Positions 9,952 through 20,482 are shown, counted from the first letter of the stretch. The stretch is DNA of 64,000 nucleotides from Prochlorococcus sp. AG-442-M23 (GCA_003209655.1 QCPW01000004.1:1-64000); one strand, 5' to 3'. Numbers and translations: made by a program. Notes: a model not told the origin generated them from the letters alone.

Positions 9952-10245
9952 ATGAAAAGAATTAGTAGTGATGAAGTAAAAAAAGTTGCCCAATTAGCAA
10001 GATTAGAATTAAATGAAAGTGAGATTCGACAACATGGGGAACAGTTGGAAAAAATTTTGGATTACATCAAACAACTTGAAAAAATTAATACTGAAAATAT
10101 TCCATGCACCACTAGAGCTATTGAAGTTGTGAACGTATTAAGAAAAGATGAAAGGAAAGATTACCCAAATAATGATGAACTAATAGATTTAGCCCCTACA
10201 AGAGAAGGTAAATTCTTTAAAGTTCCAAAAATTATGAATCACTAG
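9952..10245 (+). CDS. gatC: Aspartyl/glutamyl-tRNA amidotransferase subunit C
   Basis: Small subunit of GatCAB, which converts Glu-tRNA(Gln) and Asp-tRNA(Asn) to the amidated forms. The 97 residues show the typical start SSDEVKKVAQLARLELNESE, the EKILDYIKQLEKINTENI helix and the C-terminal APTREGKFFKVPKI. Length is standard. It stands alone, not next to gatA or gatB, and faces crtR tail to tail at 12 bases. Confidence 0.96.
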   Translation: MKRISSDEVKKVAQLARLELNESEIRQHGEQLEKILDYIKQLEKINTENIPCTTRAIEVVNVLRKDERKDYPNNDELIDLAPTREGKFFKVPKIMNH

Positions 10246-10257
10246 TTGATTATTTTT

Positions 10258-11190
10258 CTAAGATTTGCTTTTACTACTGTGTCTCCTTATGCCTATAAGT
10301 AAATCATAAATAAAGTTATAAGTATCTTTTTTTGTTTCAAAAATCCCAACTCTTTGTGGTGAACCTTTCATTTTTAATAAAGGTTTGGTTTTTTCATAAG
10401 CTATTTTGTATTCGAACCATGGAATTGAAGGCCATAGGTGATGAATTAAATGATAATTTTGACCCATTATGAGAATATTCATAAATTTGCTTGGATAAAC
10501 TCTTGAATTTAACCATTTATTTCTTGAGCGAAACGGTCTATGAGGGAGATAATCAAAGAAAATACCTAGAGTAACACCAACCATCAATGCAGGACCAAAC
10601 CATAAATTATAAATTAAGTTCATAAAGTCGAATTTTAAGCCAGCTAAAATAATTGTTATGAATATGGATCTCTCTATTCCCCACTGCATTAATTCATATT
10701 TTCTCCAAAGTTTTCTCTGAAAGAAAAATATTTCATGATAGAAGAATCTTGGAGCAATAAGCCAAATTGGTCCAAACGTGCTCACAATGTGATCCGGATC
10801 GTTCTTGGGATCATTTACGTGACTGTGATGTTGTAGATGGACTCTGGTAAAAACTGGAAAACTGAAGCCTAATAATATAGCTGATCCGTGACCCATTGCT
10901 TGGTTTATCCAAGGTACAGGATGGGCAGCCTTGTGACATGCGTCATGAATAACAGTACCTTCAATATGAAGAGCAAGAAATGCAGTGGCTACTAATAGTG
11001 GTAAAGGCCAAACCCCTCTGTACCATTGCCAAATACTAAGAAAAGCAAGAAAATATCCACCAAAAAAAAGTCCTAATGTTGGATTCCAAAAATTTGGTGG
11101 GTCGACATAATTTTTTATCTCCCTATGCCAATTTAATGTCTTAGAAGATTTAGGTTGAATATTTTTAGTTTGACTAATTAAATTTGAAAT
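10258..11190 (-). CDS. crtR: Beta-carotene hydroxylase CrtR, non-ATG start inferred
   Basis: Di-iron membrane hydroxylase that adds 3-hydroxyl groups to beta-ionone rings to make zeaxanthin, the main photoprotective xanthophyll of Prochlorococcus. Histidine boxes are HDACHKAAH (about residue 82), HHSHVND and NYHLIHHLW, with hydrophobic membrane stretches between. The first in-frame ATG (10896) lies after the first box and cannot be the true start. The frame is open to a stop at 11206-11208 and has no ATG, GTG, TTG or CTG before 10896. I place the start at ATT 11190 because AAGGA lies four bases upstream; ATT 11205 or 11202 are alternatives. This gives about 310 residues, close to other CrtR proteins. 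Confidence 0.85.
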   Translation of the reverse strand: MSNLISQTKNIQPKSSKTLNWHREIKNYVDPPNFWNPTLGLFFGGYFLAFLSIWQWYRGVWPLPLLVATAFLALHIEGTVIHDACHKAAHPVPWINQAMGHGSAILLGFSFPVFTRVHLQHHSHVNDPKNDPDHIVSTFGPIWLIAPRFFYHEIFFFQRKLWRKYELMQWGIERSIFITIILAGLKFDFMNLIYNLWFGPALMVGVTLGIFFDYLPHRPFRSRNKWLNSRVYPSKFMNILIMGQNYHLIHHLWPSIPWFEYKIAYEKTKPLLKMKGSPQRVGIFETKKDTYNFIYDLLIGIRRHSSKSKS

Positions 11191-11365
11191 TGTTTCCTTA
11201 ATAATCTATAAGCAATATAACTAATAATTTATAGTGATTGCATGACTATATCCAATATTTATTTATTTTTTTAAAAGGATTGAAACTTTAATTATGTGTC
11301 AAATTGAGGATCTTAAGTAAAAATGATTTTTAAAATTTACCTTGCTAAACTAAAATTTTATTTGG

Positions 11366-11447
11366 GCGGTCGTGGCGGAATTGGTAGACGCGCGAGTTTT
11401 AGGTACTCGTATCTTCGGGTGTGGGAGTTCAAGTCTCCCCGACCGCA
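11366..11447 (+). tRNA. tRNA-Leu (UAG)
   Basis: 82-base class II tRNA. The acceptor GCGGTCG pairs with CGACCGC, with discriminator A; CCA is not encoded. The D arm has GGTAGACGC, the anticodon stem CGAGT/ACTCG encloses loop TTTAGGT with anticodon TAG, there is a variable arm, and the T arm is GGGAGTTCAAGTCTCCC. It reads CTA and related leucine codons. It sits alone between crtR and the Ycf66-like gene. Confidence 0.97.
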
Positions 11448-11529
11448 TTTCAAGGAAAATTAATATATGGCAATTTATAGGTTTATTATTTTCATATTTA
11501 CTATAATTATGAAAAAATACTAAAAAATT

Positions 11530-12051
11530 TTGGTAATTTATTTAAGTTTCTTATATCTATTTTTTGGGCTTATATTTCTCTTAATTCCTCTACTTTATAT
11601 TGAACTGGGAAGACCAAGAGATTTGATCAAAGCTGGTTTAAATTTAGTTATTGCGATGTTCTTGTTTTTTAAGAATTATGTTTTTGATAGTTTATATTCT
11701 TCAATTTTAATTTTTATAACTTTATTGTTTACGTTTTACTTGATAGAAATTTTTTCTATAAGGTGGAATCAATTAACTAATCAAGAAAAAAATAAATTAA
11801 AAACTTTATTACAATTAAAAAAAAATCTGTCAAAGCTTATGGATGCTATCTCTCTTGCAAGGAAAGATTTTTTAAATCCAAACAGTATTTTTAAATTTAG
11901 AAGAAATAATGAAAATTTAAATAAAAAAAAGTGGGTTAGGAATGGTGAAAATGATAATATAGTAAATCCAAATAAAAATAATGTACTGACTTTGGAGATG
12001 CAAAAAAAAGCAACAATTCAATCAAAAAAAGATACAATCAATGAGGGATAA
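11530..12051 (+). CDS. Ycf66-like membrane protein
   Basis: A 173-residue protein with three hydrophobic segments at the N-terminus (about 2-22, 34-50 and 55-72), then EIFSIRWNQL and a long polar, Lys/Asn-rich tail. The order of hydrophobic hairpin followed by E-(I/S)-x-R fits the Ycf66 family of cyanobacteria and plastids, whose function is unknown. It starts at TTG 11530 because no earlier or nearby ATG exists. It lies 50 bases upstream of ileS on the same strand. Family assignment is moderate because the sequence is divergent and low-complexity toward the end. Confidence 0.65.
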   Translation: MVIYLSFLYLFFGLIFLLIPLLYIELGRPRDLIKAGLNLVIAMFLFFKNYVFDSLYSSILIFITLLFTFYLIEIFSIRWNQLTNQEKNKLKTLLQLKKNLSKLMDAISLARKDFLNPNSIFKFRRNNENLNKKKWVRNGENDNIVNPNKNNVLTLEMQKKATIQSKKDTINEG

Positions 12052-12101
12052 AATATTAAATAAAATACTATTGAATACTAATAAAATTTTTATAAATTCG
12101 A

Positions 12102-14999
12102 ATGAAATCACAAAATAATGAAGATAAAAAATCTAATTTTTCTTATAAAGAAACTTTAAATTTATTGAAAACTGATTTTTCAATGCGTGCTAATTCGGTT
12201 ATTAGAGAGCCCGAAATTCAGGAATTCTGGTTGAAAAATAAGATTGACTTGGAATTAGGTTCATCAAATAAAGGTAAAAATTTCACTTTGCATGATGGAC
12301 CACCTTATGCAAATGGTTCTCTTCATATGGGACATGCTTTGAATAAAGTTTTAAAAGATATTATTAATAAATATAAAACATTAAAAGGTTTTAAGGTTCA
12401 TTTTGTTCCTGGTTGGGATTGTCATGGATTACCAATTGAGTTGAAGGTTTTGCAAAGTTTAAAATCTAATGAAAGAAAGGATTTAAATTCTTTAGGATTA
12501 AGAAAAAAAGCAACAGATTATGCAAAGATTCAGATCAATAACCAATTAGAGGGTTTTAAGAGATGGGGTGTTTGGGGGGACTGGAATAATCCATATTTAA
12601 CTCTTAAGAAAACTTATGAATCTGCCCAAATTGGTGTTTTTGGAAAGATGTTCTTAAATGGCTATATCTATAGAGGGTTAAAGCCAGTTCACTGGAGTCC
12701 AAGTTCTAGAACAGCACTCGCAGAAGCAGAATTAGAGTATCCAGAAGAGCATTATTCAAAAAGTATTTATGTTTCTTTAAATATTACAAAATTATCAGAA
12801 AATATTCTTCTGCAATTTGAAAAAAAAGATCTGAAAAATAAATTACTATCCAATTTAAATAATCTATTTATAGCTATATGGACAACAACACCTTGGACTA
12901 TTCCAGGTAATGAAGCAGTAGCTGTTAACCCTAGGATAAATTATGTTTTTGCCGAAGATCAAAATAGTAATATATATATTCTTGCTAAAGATTTAATTTC
13001 TGATATTGGTGAGAAACTTGATAAAGATTTCAATATTTTATTAGAGGTTAAAGGTGAAATGTTAGAGGGTATCACGTATCGACACCCTACAAAAGATAAG
13101 TTTTGCAATATTGTAATTGGGGGTGATTATATAACCACTGAATCTGGCACAGGAATTGTTCATACCGCTCCAGGTCATGGTATGGATGATTTCAATGTTG
13201 GTCAAAAATATCAATTACCAATAACTTGCATTGTCGATGAAAAAGGAAATTTGAATAATTATGCTGAAAAATTTTGTGGATTAAATGTCTTAAAAGATGC
13301 TAATGATGTGATTATTGAAGATTTAGAGAAAAATAATTTACTACTTTTAAAACAAAAATATAAACATAGATATCCCTATGATTGGAGAACTAAAAAACCT
13401 ACAATCTTTAGGGCTACTGAACAATGGTTTGCATCTGTAAAGGGCTTTAGATCATCAGCTTTGAAAGCGATAGATGATGTTGAATGGATGCCGAAGACAG
13501 GGAAAAAAAGAATTTATTCAATGGTTGTTGGAAGAGGAGATTGGTGTATTTCTAGGCAAAGGTCATGGGGAGTACCAATACCAGTTTTCTACGAGAAGGA
13601 TGGGAAGGAAATATTACTCAATAATGAAACTATCAATCATATTCAAAATTTATTTCAGGAGCATGGAGCAGATATTTGGTGGGATTGGGATGAGAAAGAA
13701 TTATTACCAGAACAATATAAAAGAGAATCTAATCGTTGGAGAAAAGGCCTAGATACAATGGATGTTTGGTTTGACTCAGGATCTAGTTGGGCCGCAGTTT
13801 GTGAGCAAAGGGATGAATTAGAATATCCAGCTGACTTATATTTAGAGGGATCAGATCAACATCGTGGATGGTTTCAATCATCTTTGCTAACCTCTGTAGC
13901 TGTAAATAATAAGCCTCCATATAAGAAAGTTTTAACTCATGGATTTGCACTTGACGAAAACGGCAGAAAAATGAGTAAGTCTTTAGGTAATGTCGTTGAT
14001 CCAAATATAATTATTAATGGTGGCTCTAATCAGAAAATCGAACCTGCGTATGGAGCAGATGTTCTTAGACTTTGGGTAAGTTCTGTCGATTATTCAGTTG
14101 ACGTACCTATTGGTTCAAGCATTTTAAAACAATTATCTGATGTTTATAGGAAAGTAAGAAATACAGCTAGATATCTCTTAGGTAATATTCATGACTATGA
14201 TCCTACTACAGACACAATTGAAGTCGATAAGTTGCCGATTTTAGATCAATGGATGTTAAACAGATTAGTGGATGTTTCAGATCAAATAACAATTGCATAT
14301 GAAAATTATGAATTTTCAAAGTTTTTTCAAATATTGCAAAGTTTTTGTGTTGTCGATTTATCTAATTTTTACTTGGATATCGCAAAAGATAGGTTATATG
14401 TAAGTGCTCAATCTCAGTTTAGGAGAAGATCTTGTCAGTTTGTGATGTCTAAAATTGTAGAAAATTTAGCAGTTCTTATTTCGCCAGTACTTTGTCATAT
14501 GGCAGAGGATATTTGGCAAAATATCCCATATCCCACGAAAGAAAAATCAGTATTTCAGAGAGGATGGCCAAACTACCCTAAGTCATGGATTAACTCTGAG
14601 CTTAATGCACATATTTCTAATCTAAGAAAATTGAGAGTAGAAATTAATAAAGCAATAGAAGGATGTCGTAACAAGCAAATAATAGGAGCAGCTCTTGAAA
14701 CGGAGGTTAATTATCTTCCTGAAAACAAAACAGTTAATAATTCTCTTTCTTGGCTTGAAAATTTTGGAGATAAAGAAGTTGATTTATATCGTGATTGGTT
14801 GATAGTTTCTAAGTTTAATATCGTACATAATTTATCTAAGGATTATTTAATTACCGAGAATAATGAACTTGGAAAGATTCAAATTCTTAAGGCCAAAGGG
14901 CAAAAATGTGATAGATGTTGGCATTATCAAAGTGTCACTCTAGAGGGAATGGAAGATACCAAATTATGTGAAAGATGTGCAAATATTATTTCTCTATAA
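12102..14999 (+). CDS. ileS: Isoleucyl-tRNA synthetase
   Basis: Class I aminoacyl-tRNA synthetase charging tRNA(Ile). The 965 residues have the HIGH-type motif GSLHMGHAL in the sequence [14 protein letters not shown], the CP1 editing domain with [21 protein letters not shown] as the KMSKS loop, the tRNA-binding anticodon domain and a C-terminal zinc knuckle [10 protein letters not shown] with LCERCANI. This is the bacterial type with a C-terminal zinc finger and of full length. A 237-base gap follows its stop. Confidence 0.98.
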   Translation: MKSQNNEDKKSNFSYKETLNLLKTDFSMRANSVIREPEIQEFWLKNKIDLELGSSNKGKNFTLHDGPPYANGSLHMGHALNKVLKDIINKYKTLKGFKVHFVPGWDCHGLPIELKVLQSLKSNERKDLNSLGLRKKATDYAKIQINNQLEGFKRWGVWGDWNNPYLTLKKTYESAQIGVFGKMFLNGYIYRGLKPVHWSPSSRTALAEAELEYPEEHYSKSIYVSLNITKLSENILLQFEKKDLKNKLLSNLNNLFIAIWTTTPWTIPGNEAVAVNPRINYVFAEDQNSNIYILAKDLISDIGEKLDKDFNILLEVKGEMLEGITYRHPTKDKFCNIVIGGDYITTESGTGIVHTAPGHGMDDFNVGQKYQLPITCIVDEKGNLNNYAEKFCGLNVLKDANDVIIEDLEKNNLLLLKQKYKHRYPYDWRTKKPTIFRATEQWFASVKGFRSSALKAIDDVEWMPKTGKKRIYSMVVGRGDWCISRQRSWGVPIPVFYEKDGKEILLNNETINHIQNLFQEHGADIWWDWDEKELLPEQYKRESNRWRKGLDTMDVWFDSGSSWAAVCEQRDELEYPADLYLEGSDQHRGWFQSSLLTSVAVNNKPPYKKVLTHGFALDENGRKMSKSLGNVVDPNIIINGGSNQKIEPAYGADVLRLWVSSVDYSVDVPIGSSILKQLSDVYRKVRNTARYLLGNIHDYDPTTDTIEVDKLPILDQWMLNRLVDVSDQITIAYENYEFSKFFQILQSFCVVDLSNFYLDIAKDRLYVSAQSQFRRRSCQFVMSKIVENLAVLISPVLCHMAEDIWQNIPYPTKEKSVFQRGWPNYPKSWINSELNAHISNLRKLRVEINKAIEGCRNKQIIGAALETEVNYLPENKTVNNSLSWLENFGDKEVDLYRDWLIVSKFNIVHNLSKDYLITENNELGKIQILKAKGQKCDRCWHYQSVTLEGMEDTKLCERCANIISL

Positions 15000-15236
15000 A
15001 GATTCAACTCAAGTCTAATTTCTTTGTTCAGAAAAAAAATTAGTGTTTGTATTCCCTCTTATAGTCACTCAAATCCTTTGATTAGAGTATTTCTATATAT
15101 TTAATGTTTGTGAAAAAATCTTCAAATCCAATAATTTTATGAATTTATTTCTTTTTGTTTTATTAATCAATAATCTTGAAGTTTCAAAATTCTATTTAAG
15201 ATTTCAAAACTAATTTTTTCTCAATATCTGATTCAA

Positions 15237-15860
15237 TTAATTTTTACCAAAGTTAGAAAAACCTGAATTCCTCCCCGTTTTGGGCAGTTTTATCAGAGCC
15301 CATTGCAATAAGCCTAATACATATATCAATAAGGCAAATAATCCTAAGAATTTTGCAATAGATTGAGAAAAGCTAGCGCCAAATAAAAAATTAAATAAAT
15401 TTTTTAAAATCAAATATAAATTTGACGAAGGTTTAAGCCAAATTTCACATCCTGCAGAATTAATAAAAGAAAAACAACTTACATTACTCAGACTTTGAAT
15501 TAAAAAACTTAAAGATATAAAAATTAGTGACCACCTCCAAGCTTTTGTGGTTGTGGTTAATGCATGGGAAATCTTATACTCTCTCAATTCGTCATTAATA
15601 TCATTCCAAAACCATACTGATATAGCCATTATTATTGTTGAAATATTTGTAATTAATAGGGCGTAGTTATACTTTCCAATTAAAAGAATAAGGCTTATAA
15701 AAAAAAGAAGTGATATTTTCCAATAATTAGTTAGAAGTTTTGTAATTGCTTTACTTTTATTTTTTATAGACCAGAAAAATAGTGTTAAAGGAATACCTAA
15801 TATGAAGACTAATGAAAGTTGAAAAGATAGCCAAATGGAAAGTTGATTAAGAAAGTTCAA
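15237..15860 (-). CDS. DUF3177-like cyanobacterial membrane protein
   Basis: A 207-residue integral membrane protein with about five hydrophobic segments. The conserved-looking patch ISVWFWNDINDELREYK, a central TKAWRWSL, two cysteines framing a loop (SCFSFINSAGCEIW) and the C-terminal KLPKTGRNSGFSNF match what I recall of the cyanobacterial/plastid DUF3177 family. No function is known. The 237 bases between it and ileS (15000-15236) are AT-rich and hold no gene, tRNA or clear terminator that I can see. Confidence 0.7.
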   Translation of the reverse strand: MNFLNQLSIWLSFQLSLVFILGIPLTLFFWSIKNKSKAITKLLTNYWKISLLFFISLILLIGKYNYALLITNISTIIMAISVWFWNDINDELREYKISHALTTTTKAWRWSLIFISLSFLIQSLSNVSCFSFINSAGCEIWLKPSSNLYLILKNLFNFLFGASFSQSIAKFLGLFALLIYVLGLLQWALIKLPKTGRNSGFSNFGKN

Positions 15861-15985
15861 ACCTTTTTCTTTTTAAAACACATAATTATTAAACCTCACT
15901 CACCTGCTTGTTAACTTATTATTGTCATAGTTATGAATATTGTGCATCTTATTGTTTTCTACCAAGAAAGAATTAAACAACTTTT

Positions 15986-16615
15986 ATGAGACAGCATGTA
16001 AATCCACTCAGTAAACATTTTATTGATATAAATCCAATTCCTCCACTACATGAAGTTTTTGAAAACCCAAAATTACCTCTTCATATGGATGTAGGTTGCG
16101 CTTCAGGTGATTTTTTATTCGAATTGGCATTAAAGAATAACAATTGGAATTATTTAGGGATCGAAATTAGAGAAAAATTAGTTCTCAATGCAAAATTTAA
16201 ATTGAAAAATAAAGAATATAAAAATTTATATTTTTCCTTTGGAAACGCGAATAATATTTTTTATCATTCTAAGAATAAACATCTTTTTGATTCAATTACC
16301 AGTATTTCTTTTAATTTTCCTGATCCATGGTTCAAAAAGAAACATCATAAAAGACGTGTCATTCAAGCCAAATTTATTGAATTTCTCGCAAATTCTATGA
16401 AAAAAAGATCTTTGATTTTTATTAAAACAGATGTTAAAGATCTCTTCGATTATATGGATCTGACAATATCAGAAAGTATAAATTTTAAGAAATTAGTTAA
16501 TGAAAAATTTCTGTATAAAGATAGTTTTAATCCCAGCAAAATTCAAACGAATAGAGAAAAATATGTATTAATGGATCAGCTCGAAGTTTATGAAAGTATT
16601 TATATGAAAATTTGA
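15986..16615 (+). CDS. trmB: tRNA (guanine-N7-)-methyltransferase
   Basis: Uses S-adenosylmethionine to methylate G46 in the variable loop of tRNAs. The 209 residues show the SAM-binding [17 protein letters not shown], the acidic loop [10 protein letters not shown] and the TrmB signature [16 protein letters not shown]. It has the usual length. The stop codon is one base from that of the convergent glmM. Confidence 0.95.
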   Translation: MRQHVNPLSKHFIDINPIPPLHEVFENPKLPLHMDVGCASGDFLFELALKNNNWNYLGIEIREKLVLNAKFKLKNKEYKNLYFSFGNANNIFYHSKNKHLFDSITSISFNFPDPWFKKKHHKRRVIQAKFIEFLANSMKKRSLIFIKTDVKDLFDYMDLTISESINFKKLVNEKFLYKDSFNPSKIQTNREKYVLMDQLEVYESIYMKI

Positions 16616-16616
16616 T

Positions 16617-17975
16617 TTAAAAATCATTAGATATTTTATTGATCTTTGTGCTTAGTTCAGTTGTTATTTTTGTTGATAAAAAATCTACTTCTTTTTGATT
16701 TTGAGCTTCAACTAATATACGTAAAACAGGTTCAGTCCCACTTGGACGAATATACACTCTGCAGTTATTGTTTTTTGTAGTTGACAAACTTTCTATACTT
16801 TGATTAATAAAATTCTTATATGAATTTTTCATATTTTTAAAGTCAAAACTTAACAGAATATTAGTAAGTTTTTGGGGGTATGGTATGAAACTGCTTTTAA
16901 GCCAAGATTCTAAACTAATATTTTTTTTCTTACAGTATTTGGAAATTTGAAGCGCAGTTAGTATCCCATCTCCACAAAAGTTGTTAATTTTTGAGAGTAT
17001 ATGACCTGATTGTTCTCCCCCTAATAAGGCTTGTTTTTCTTTTATTGCATCGAATATGAACTTATCTCCAACTTCTGTTCTATGTAAAATCCCACCAATA
17101 TTATTCCAAGTTTTTTCAAAACCTAAATTAGCCATCCTTGTTGAGATGATTGTGTTATTAGTAAGTAATTTTTCTTCCAAAAGTTCTCTACCCCATAAAA
17201 AGAGTATATGATCTCCATCTAAAATTTTCCCTTTTGAATCAACTCCAATCACTCTATCGGCATCACCATCGAAGCTAAATCCCATATCGGCTTCGTTTTC
17301 TTTTATTGCTTTTTTTAATGGATCTAAACATGTAGAACCGCAATTTAAATTTATTTTGAAACCATCTTTTTCATTATTTATAGCTTTGACATCAGCACCT
17401 AGTTTCTTAAAAATGTCTTCCGCGCAAGTTGTTGCTGATCCATAACAAGTATCTAAGATTATTTTCATTCCTTTTAAGTTTTCATTTCCCATAGTATCTA
17501 TAAGGCCTTTGGTGTAGATATTTAGAAGTGCATCGTTTTTGCTTATTGATTTATTTTTATTAGAAAATAATTTATTGTTATTTGCTCGTTCCATAAAAAG
17601 CTCTATTCGAGTTTCGAAATCTTTTTTAATTTTTTCTCCATTTTTATCGAAAATTTTAATACCATTAAATTCAGGGGGATTATGGCTTGCAGAAATCATA
17701 ACTCCACTACTGAATTTTTCTTTTTTTATTAGAAATGGGATGGCTGGTGTAGGACAGATTCCTAAATATACAAATTCTTTTCCTGCATCATTTAGTCCTC
17801 TTGATATAGCCTCAAAAAGAATTTCCCCACTTATTCTTGTATCTCTTCCAATTAATATTGGATTTTTGGTTTTCACTATAAACCCCAAAGCATATCCAAC
17901 CTTATATGCCAAAGAATATGTTATTTCTTTATTGAACTTCCCCCTAATTCCATCAGTTCCAAATAAAGATTGCAT
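16617..17975 (-). CDS. glmM: Phosphoglucosamine mutase
   Basis: Interconverts glucosamine-6-phosphate and glucosamine-1-phosphate on the route to UDP-GlcNAc for peptidoglycan and lipopolysaccharide. Of the 452 residues, [12 protein letters not shown] opens the protein, the phosphoserine loop is MISASHNP (Ser97), the metal loop is FDGDADR, the sugar loop GGEQSGH and the phosphate loop [17 protein letters not shown] and the FGTDGIRG start separate it from general phosphomannomutases. It is divergent from txlA across a 132-base gap that must hold both promoters. Confidence 0.96.
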   Translation of the reverse strand: MQSLFGTDGIRGKFNKEITYSLAYKVGYALGFIVKTKNPILIGRDTRISGEILFEAISRGLNDAGKEFVYLGICPTPAIPFLIKKEKFSSGVMISASHNPPEFNGIKIFDKNGEKIKKDFETRIELFMERANNNKLFSNKNKSISKNDALLNIYTKGLIDTMGNENLKGMKIILDTCYGSATTCAEDIFKKLGADVKAINNEKDGFKINLNCGSTCLDPLKKAIKENEADMGFSFDGDADRVIGVDSKGKILDGDHILFLWGRELLEEKLLTNNTIISTRMANLGFEKTWNNIGGILHRTEVGDKFIFDAIKEKQALLGGEQSGHILSKINNFCGDGILTALQISKYCKKKNISLESWLKSSFIPYPQKLTNILLSFDFKNMKNSYKNFINQSIESLSTTKNNNCRVYIRPSGTEPVLRILVEAQNQKEVDFLSTKITTELSTKINKISNDF

Positions 17976-18107
17976 ATTATTTTAATAATTTTTAAGTATA
18001 AGTATTTTGTATCTTTCACATATACTATCAGTTGAATAAAAGTAAAAAGATTAATCTTCTCTTTATTTACTTTATTTATATAAAATACAAGAAGTTAAAA
18101 TTAAATA

Positions 18108-18656
18108 ATGCAATCTGGAAATAAAGAATCATTTTTCAATAATTCACAAACGCCTGCACTTATACTATTATTCACAATACTTATATGCTCACTTATTGCT
18201 TTCCAAAATAAAATATTTCAACCTAGCTTACTTCTTAAGAAATTTGGAGAATTCTCTATTGACCCTGAAATAGCTTTTACAAACAATAAACCTACTTTTC
18301 TTGAATTTTATGCAGAGTGGTGCGAAGTTTGTAAGGAAACGGCCCCTAAGATCTCTGAGCTAAAAGAAGAATATGAAAATGATATTAATTTTGTTTTTTT
18401 AAATGTAGATAATCCTAAATGGGAAAAATATATAAGAGATTTTAAGGTTAATGGAATACCACAAGTAAATCTTTTTGATGAAGAAGCTAATTTAGAAGCT
18501 ACGTTTATTGGGAAACAGCAAGAAAAAACTATAAAAGAATCTTTGAATAATTTAAATCATGATATTCAAGGTAGTTTTCAAATTCAAAAAAATTCGGAAT
18601 TTTCAATAATTAAAGAAAATAAAAATTATCAGTCATCTGCGAGAAGTCACGGATAA
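18108..18656 (+). CDS. txlA: Thioredoxin-like protein TxlA
   Basis: Membrane-anchored thioredoxin-fold protein; the cyanobacterial TxlA/HCF164 group reduces targets on the lumenal side for cytochrome and photosynthetic complex assembly. The 182 residues include an N-terminal membrane anchor (about 15-33), the active-site FYAEWCEVCKETAPKI (Cys-Glu-Val-Cys) and the cis-Pro segment VNGIPQVNLFD. The thioredoxin domain spans about residues 55-150 and is followed by a polar tail. Stop codons of txlA and thyX are two bases apart. Confidence 0.9.
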   Translation: MQSGNKESFFNNSQTPALILLFTILICSLIAFQNKIFQPSLLLKKFGEFSIDPEIAFTNNKPTFLEFYAEWCEVCKETAPKISELKEEYENDINFVFLNVDNPKWEKYIRDFKVNGIPQVNLFDEEANLEATFIGKQQEKTIKESLNNLNHDIQGSFQIQKNSEFSIIKENKNYQSSARSHG

Positions 18657-18658
18657 TT

Positions 18659-19297
18659 TTATTTCCAATTCAATGCTTCAGATACAGATGGAAAATATTT
18701 AATAAATACTTTTTTACAATCTTCAGCTACTTCCATGTGTTCTTTTTGCGTTCCTTGTTTTGACCTTAATTGTATGTAGTGAATCCAAGACCTACAGGAA
18801 CCAGTCATATAAATTCTTGTTGGTGTAGCTAATGGCATGATGAATCTAGCGCATTCCTTCGCGATCCCTGCATTCAGCATTTCTTCGTATAAATTTTTTG
18901 CTTCTTGAAAATGTTTTGAAATTTTTGCTGAAAATTTGCTTTTAATTTCATCAGTTATATCATCTATACTGTTTTGGCGGTTCTTTTTATCTTGTCTTCT
19001 TAACTCTGGAATAGGAATATCATTTCCTAGTAAATTAGTTTCTGCATATCTTTGAGAGAATTCTTGAAATGTAAATGATCTATGTCTAAGAATTTGAGCG
19101 GCTATACCCCGGTTAGTCTCAATTTTTAAAGTCATGCATGATTGCTCAAAAACTGACCAGTGTTCATGTTGAATACAATATTTAAGTAATCCAGAAAATT
19201 TCTCATTAGATTGATTAGAAGGATTTGAAACTCTGGCTATATGTGCCATGGTTTTTTCGGCATCAGGGGTTAAGGAAATCAGCTCAACTTTACTCAT
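18659..19297 (-). CDS. thyX: FAD-dependent thymidylate synthase
   Basis: Makes dTMP from dUMP with methylenetetrahydrofolate, FAD and NADPH, replacing ThyA. The 212 residues contain the diagnostic ThyX motif RHRSFTFQEFSQRYAE, plus HEHWSVFEQ near the N-terminus and the C-terminal TGSCRSWIHYIQLR. It follows dcd by a single base on the same strand, and dcd supplies the dUMP branch, so the two form a thymidylate-synthesis pair. Confidence 0.96.
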   Translation of the reverse strand: MSKVELISLTPDAEKTMAHIARVSNPSNQSNEKFSGLLKYCIQHEHWSVFEQSCMTLKIETNRGIAAQILRHRSFTFQEFSQRYAETNLLGNDIPIPELRRQDKKNRQNSIDDITDEIKSKFSAKISKHFQEAKNLYEEMLNAGIAKECARFIMPLATPTRIYMTGSCRSWIHYIQLRSKQGTQKEHMEVAEDCKKVFIKYFPSVSEALNWK

Positions 19298-19298
19298 T

Positions 19299-19892
19299 TT
19301 AAATTTTAGCTAAAGTAACTTTTTCTGGTTGATTTTGATATTTACCTTTCCTATCTTCATATGTTGTGGAACAGGGATCCCCCTCAAAAAATAGAAGTTG
19401 ACAAATGCCTTCATTTGCATAAATTCTACAATCTGCACCTGAACTATTACTAAATTCTAATGTAAGATGCCCTTCCCAGCCTGCCTCCGCAGGGGTTGTA
19501 TTAACTATTATTCCTAAACGAGCATAAGTACTTTTACCAATACAAATAACAGTAATATTTTCCGGTACTTTCATTTTTTCTAAAGCAACTCCCAAGCCAT
19601 AAGAATGAGCAGGTAAAATAAAGTATTCACCATCTTTGTCTTTGTGAAGAATAGTTTTTTCTAAATTATCAGGATTAAACTTCTTTGGATTCATAACCGT
19701 TCCTGGAACATGTTTAAATATTAAAAACTCTTTAGAGGATAGTCTCAAATCATAGCCATAAGAAGAACATCCATAACTTAAAACTGCGTTTTTTTTCTCG
19801 TTAGGATCCAGATGCCTTACCAAATTTGATTGAAAAGGGTTTATCATTCCCTCCGTTGCTTTTTGGTTTATCCAGAGATCATTTTTGAGCAT
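19299..19892 (-). CDS. dcd: dCTP deaminase
   Basis: Deaminates dCTP to dUTP, the main source of dUMP for thymidylate synthesis. The 197 residues show GKSTYARLGIIVNTTPAEAG with the catalytic Glu region, then WEGHLTLEFSN and ANEGICQLLFF, typical of the trimeric dUTPase fold. The protein is close to the usual length. It lies directly between the CobO-like gene and thyX on the minus strand with 5 and 1 base gaps, so it is likely part of one operon. Confidence 0.95.
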   Translation of the reverse strand: MLKNDLWINQKATEGMINPFQSNLVRHLDPNEKKNAVLSYGCSSYGYDLRLSSKEFLIFKHVPGTVMNPKKFNPDNLEKTILHKDKDGEYFILPAHSYGLGVALEKMKVPENITVICIGKSTYARLGIIVNTTPAEAGWEGHLTLEFSNSSGADCRIYANEGICQLLFFEGDPCSTTYEDRKGKYQNQPEKVTLAKI

Positions 19893-19897
19893 AATTT

Positions 19898-20482
19898 TTA
19901 TGAGCGAATTTCTGTAATTTGGTCAGCCATTAATAAGAAGGTTTTCGGAATGGATGTACCTGTAAGGATTACATCTCCAGCAATAAATCGGTTTTCAAGT
20001 GTTGAAATCAAATCATCTTTACTAATAATGTTCATTTCTATGGCAAGAAAAATTTCATCAAGGATAATTTGATCATATTCTCCAGATAGTAATTCTTTTT
20101 TGCAAAAATCCCATAATTCATTAATGGAATTATTAATTGATTTTTCTATGTTTTTATTATTGGCTATATTTTCTGGTTCATATTGATCATAAGAATTAGA
20201 TGATCTTATCCAAGTTAGGTTACCGCAAAGCTTTTGGGCATTGATAATACCTTGTTTTACACCTCCCTTCATTAATTGTACTAGAAGTACTTTTCTTCCT
20301 AAAGCTGCATTTCTTAGTGAATCTCTGATGATAGATGAATAACTACCTCTATAAGAAGATTGATAAATCTGAATTTGACCGGACTGATTTTCTCTCCTTG
20401 ATTTAAATTCTTCGTTATTTTTATTTATGTTTATAACTTGATGATTACTTGTTGAATAACTTTTTAATGAACTTAGTGCCAT
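19898..20482 (-). CDS. cobO: CobO/BtuR-like corrinoid adenosyltransferase homologue without a P-loop
   Basis: CobO-type enzymes transfer adenosyl from ATP to reduced corrinoids. The 194 residues align along the family: IQIYQSS at the first strand, ALGRKVLLVQLMKGGVKQG, YDQIILDEIFLAIEMNII and GDVILTG. Where the family has a glycine-rich P-loop with GKTT, this protein reads SSYRGSYSS, so the ATP-phosphate-binding Lys is gone. Adenosyltransferase activity is therefore uncertain. It is first in a minus-strand run with dcd and thyX and divergent from ntcA across 202 bases. Confidence 0.7.
   Translation of the reverse strand: MALSSLKSYSTSNHQVININKNNEEFKSRRENQSGQIQIYQSSYRGSYSSIIRDSLRNAALGRKVLLVQLMKGGVKQGIINAQKLCGNLTWIRSSNSYDQYEPENIANNKNIEKSINNSINELWDFCKKELLSGEYDQIILDEIFLAIEMNIISKDDLISTLENRFIAGDVILTGTSIPKTFLLMADQITEIRS

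Noticed and set aside
15139-15213. 24-codon hydrophobic ORF in the ileS/DUF3177-like spacer
   Set aside because: Could be a tiny membrane peptide, but AT-rich DNA gives such ORFs by chance and there is no ribosome-binding site.
17539-17985. 148-residue open frame on the plus strand inside glmM
   Set aside because: It is antisense to a fully convincing phosphoglucosamine mutase and has no recognisable domain; a shadow frame.
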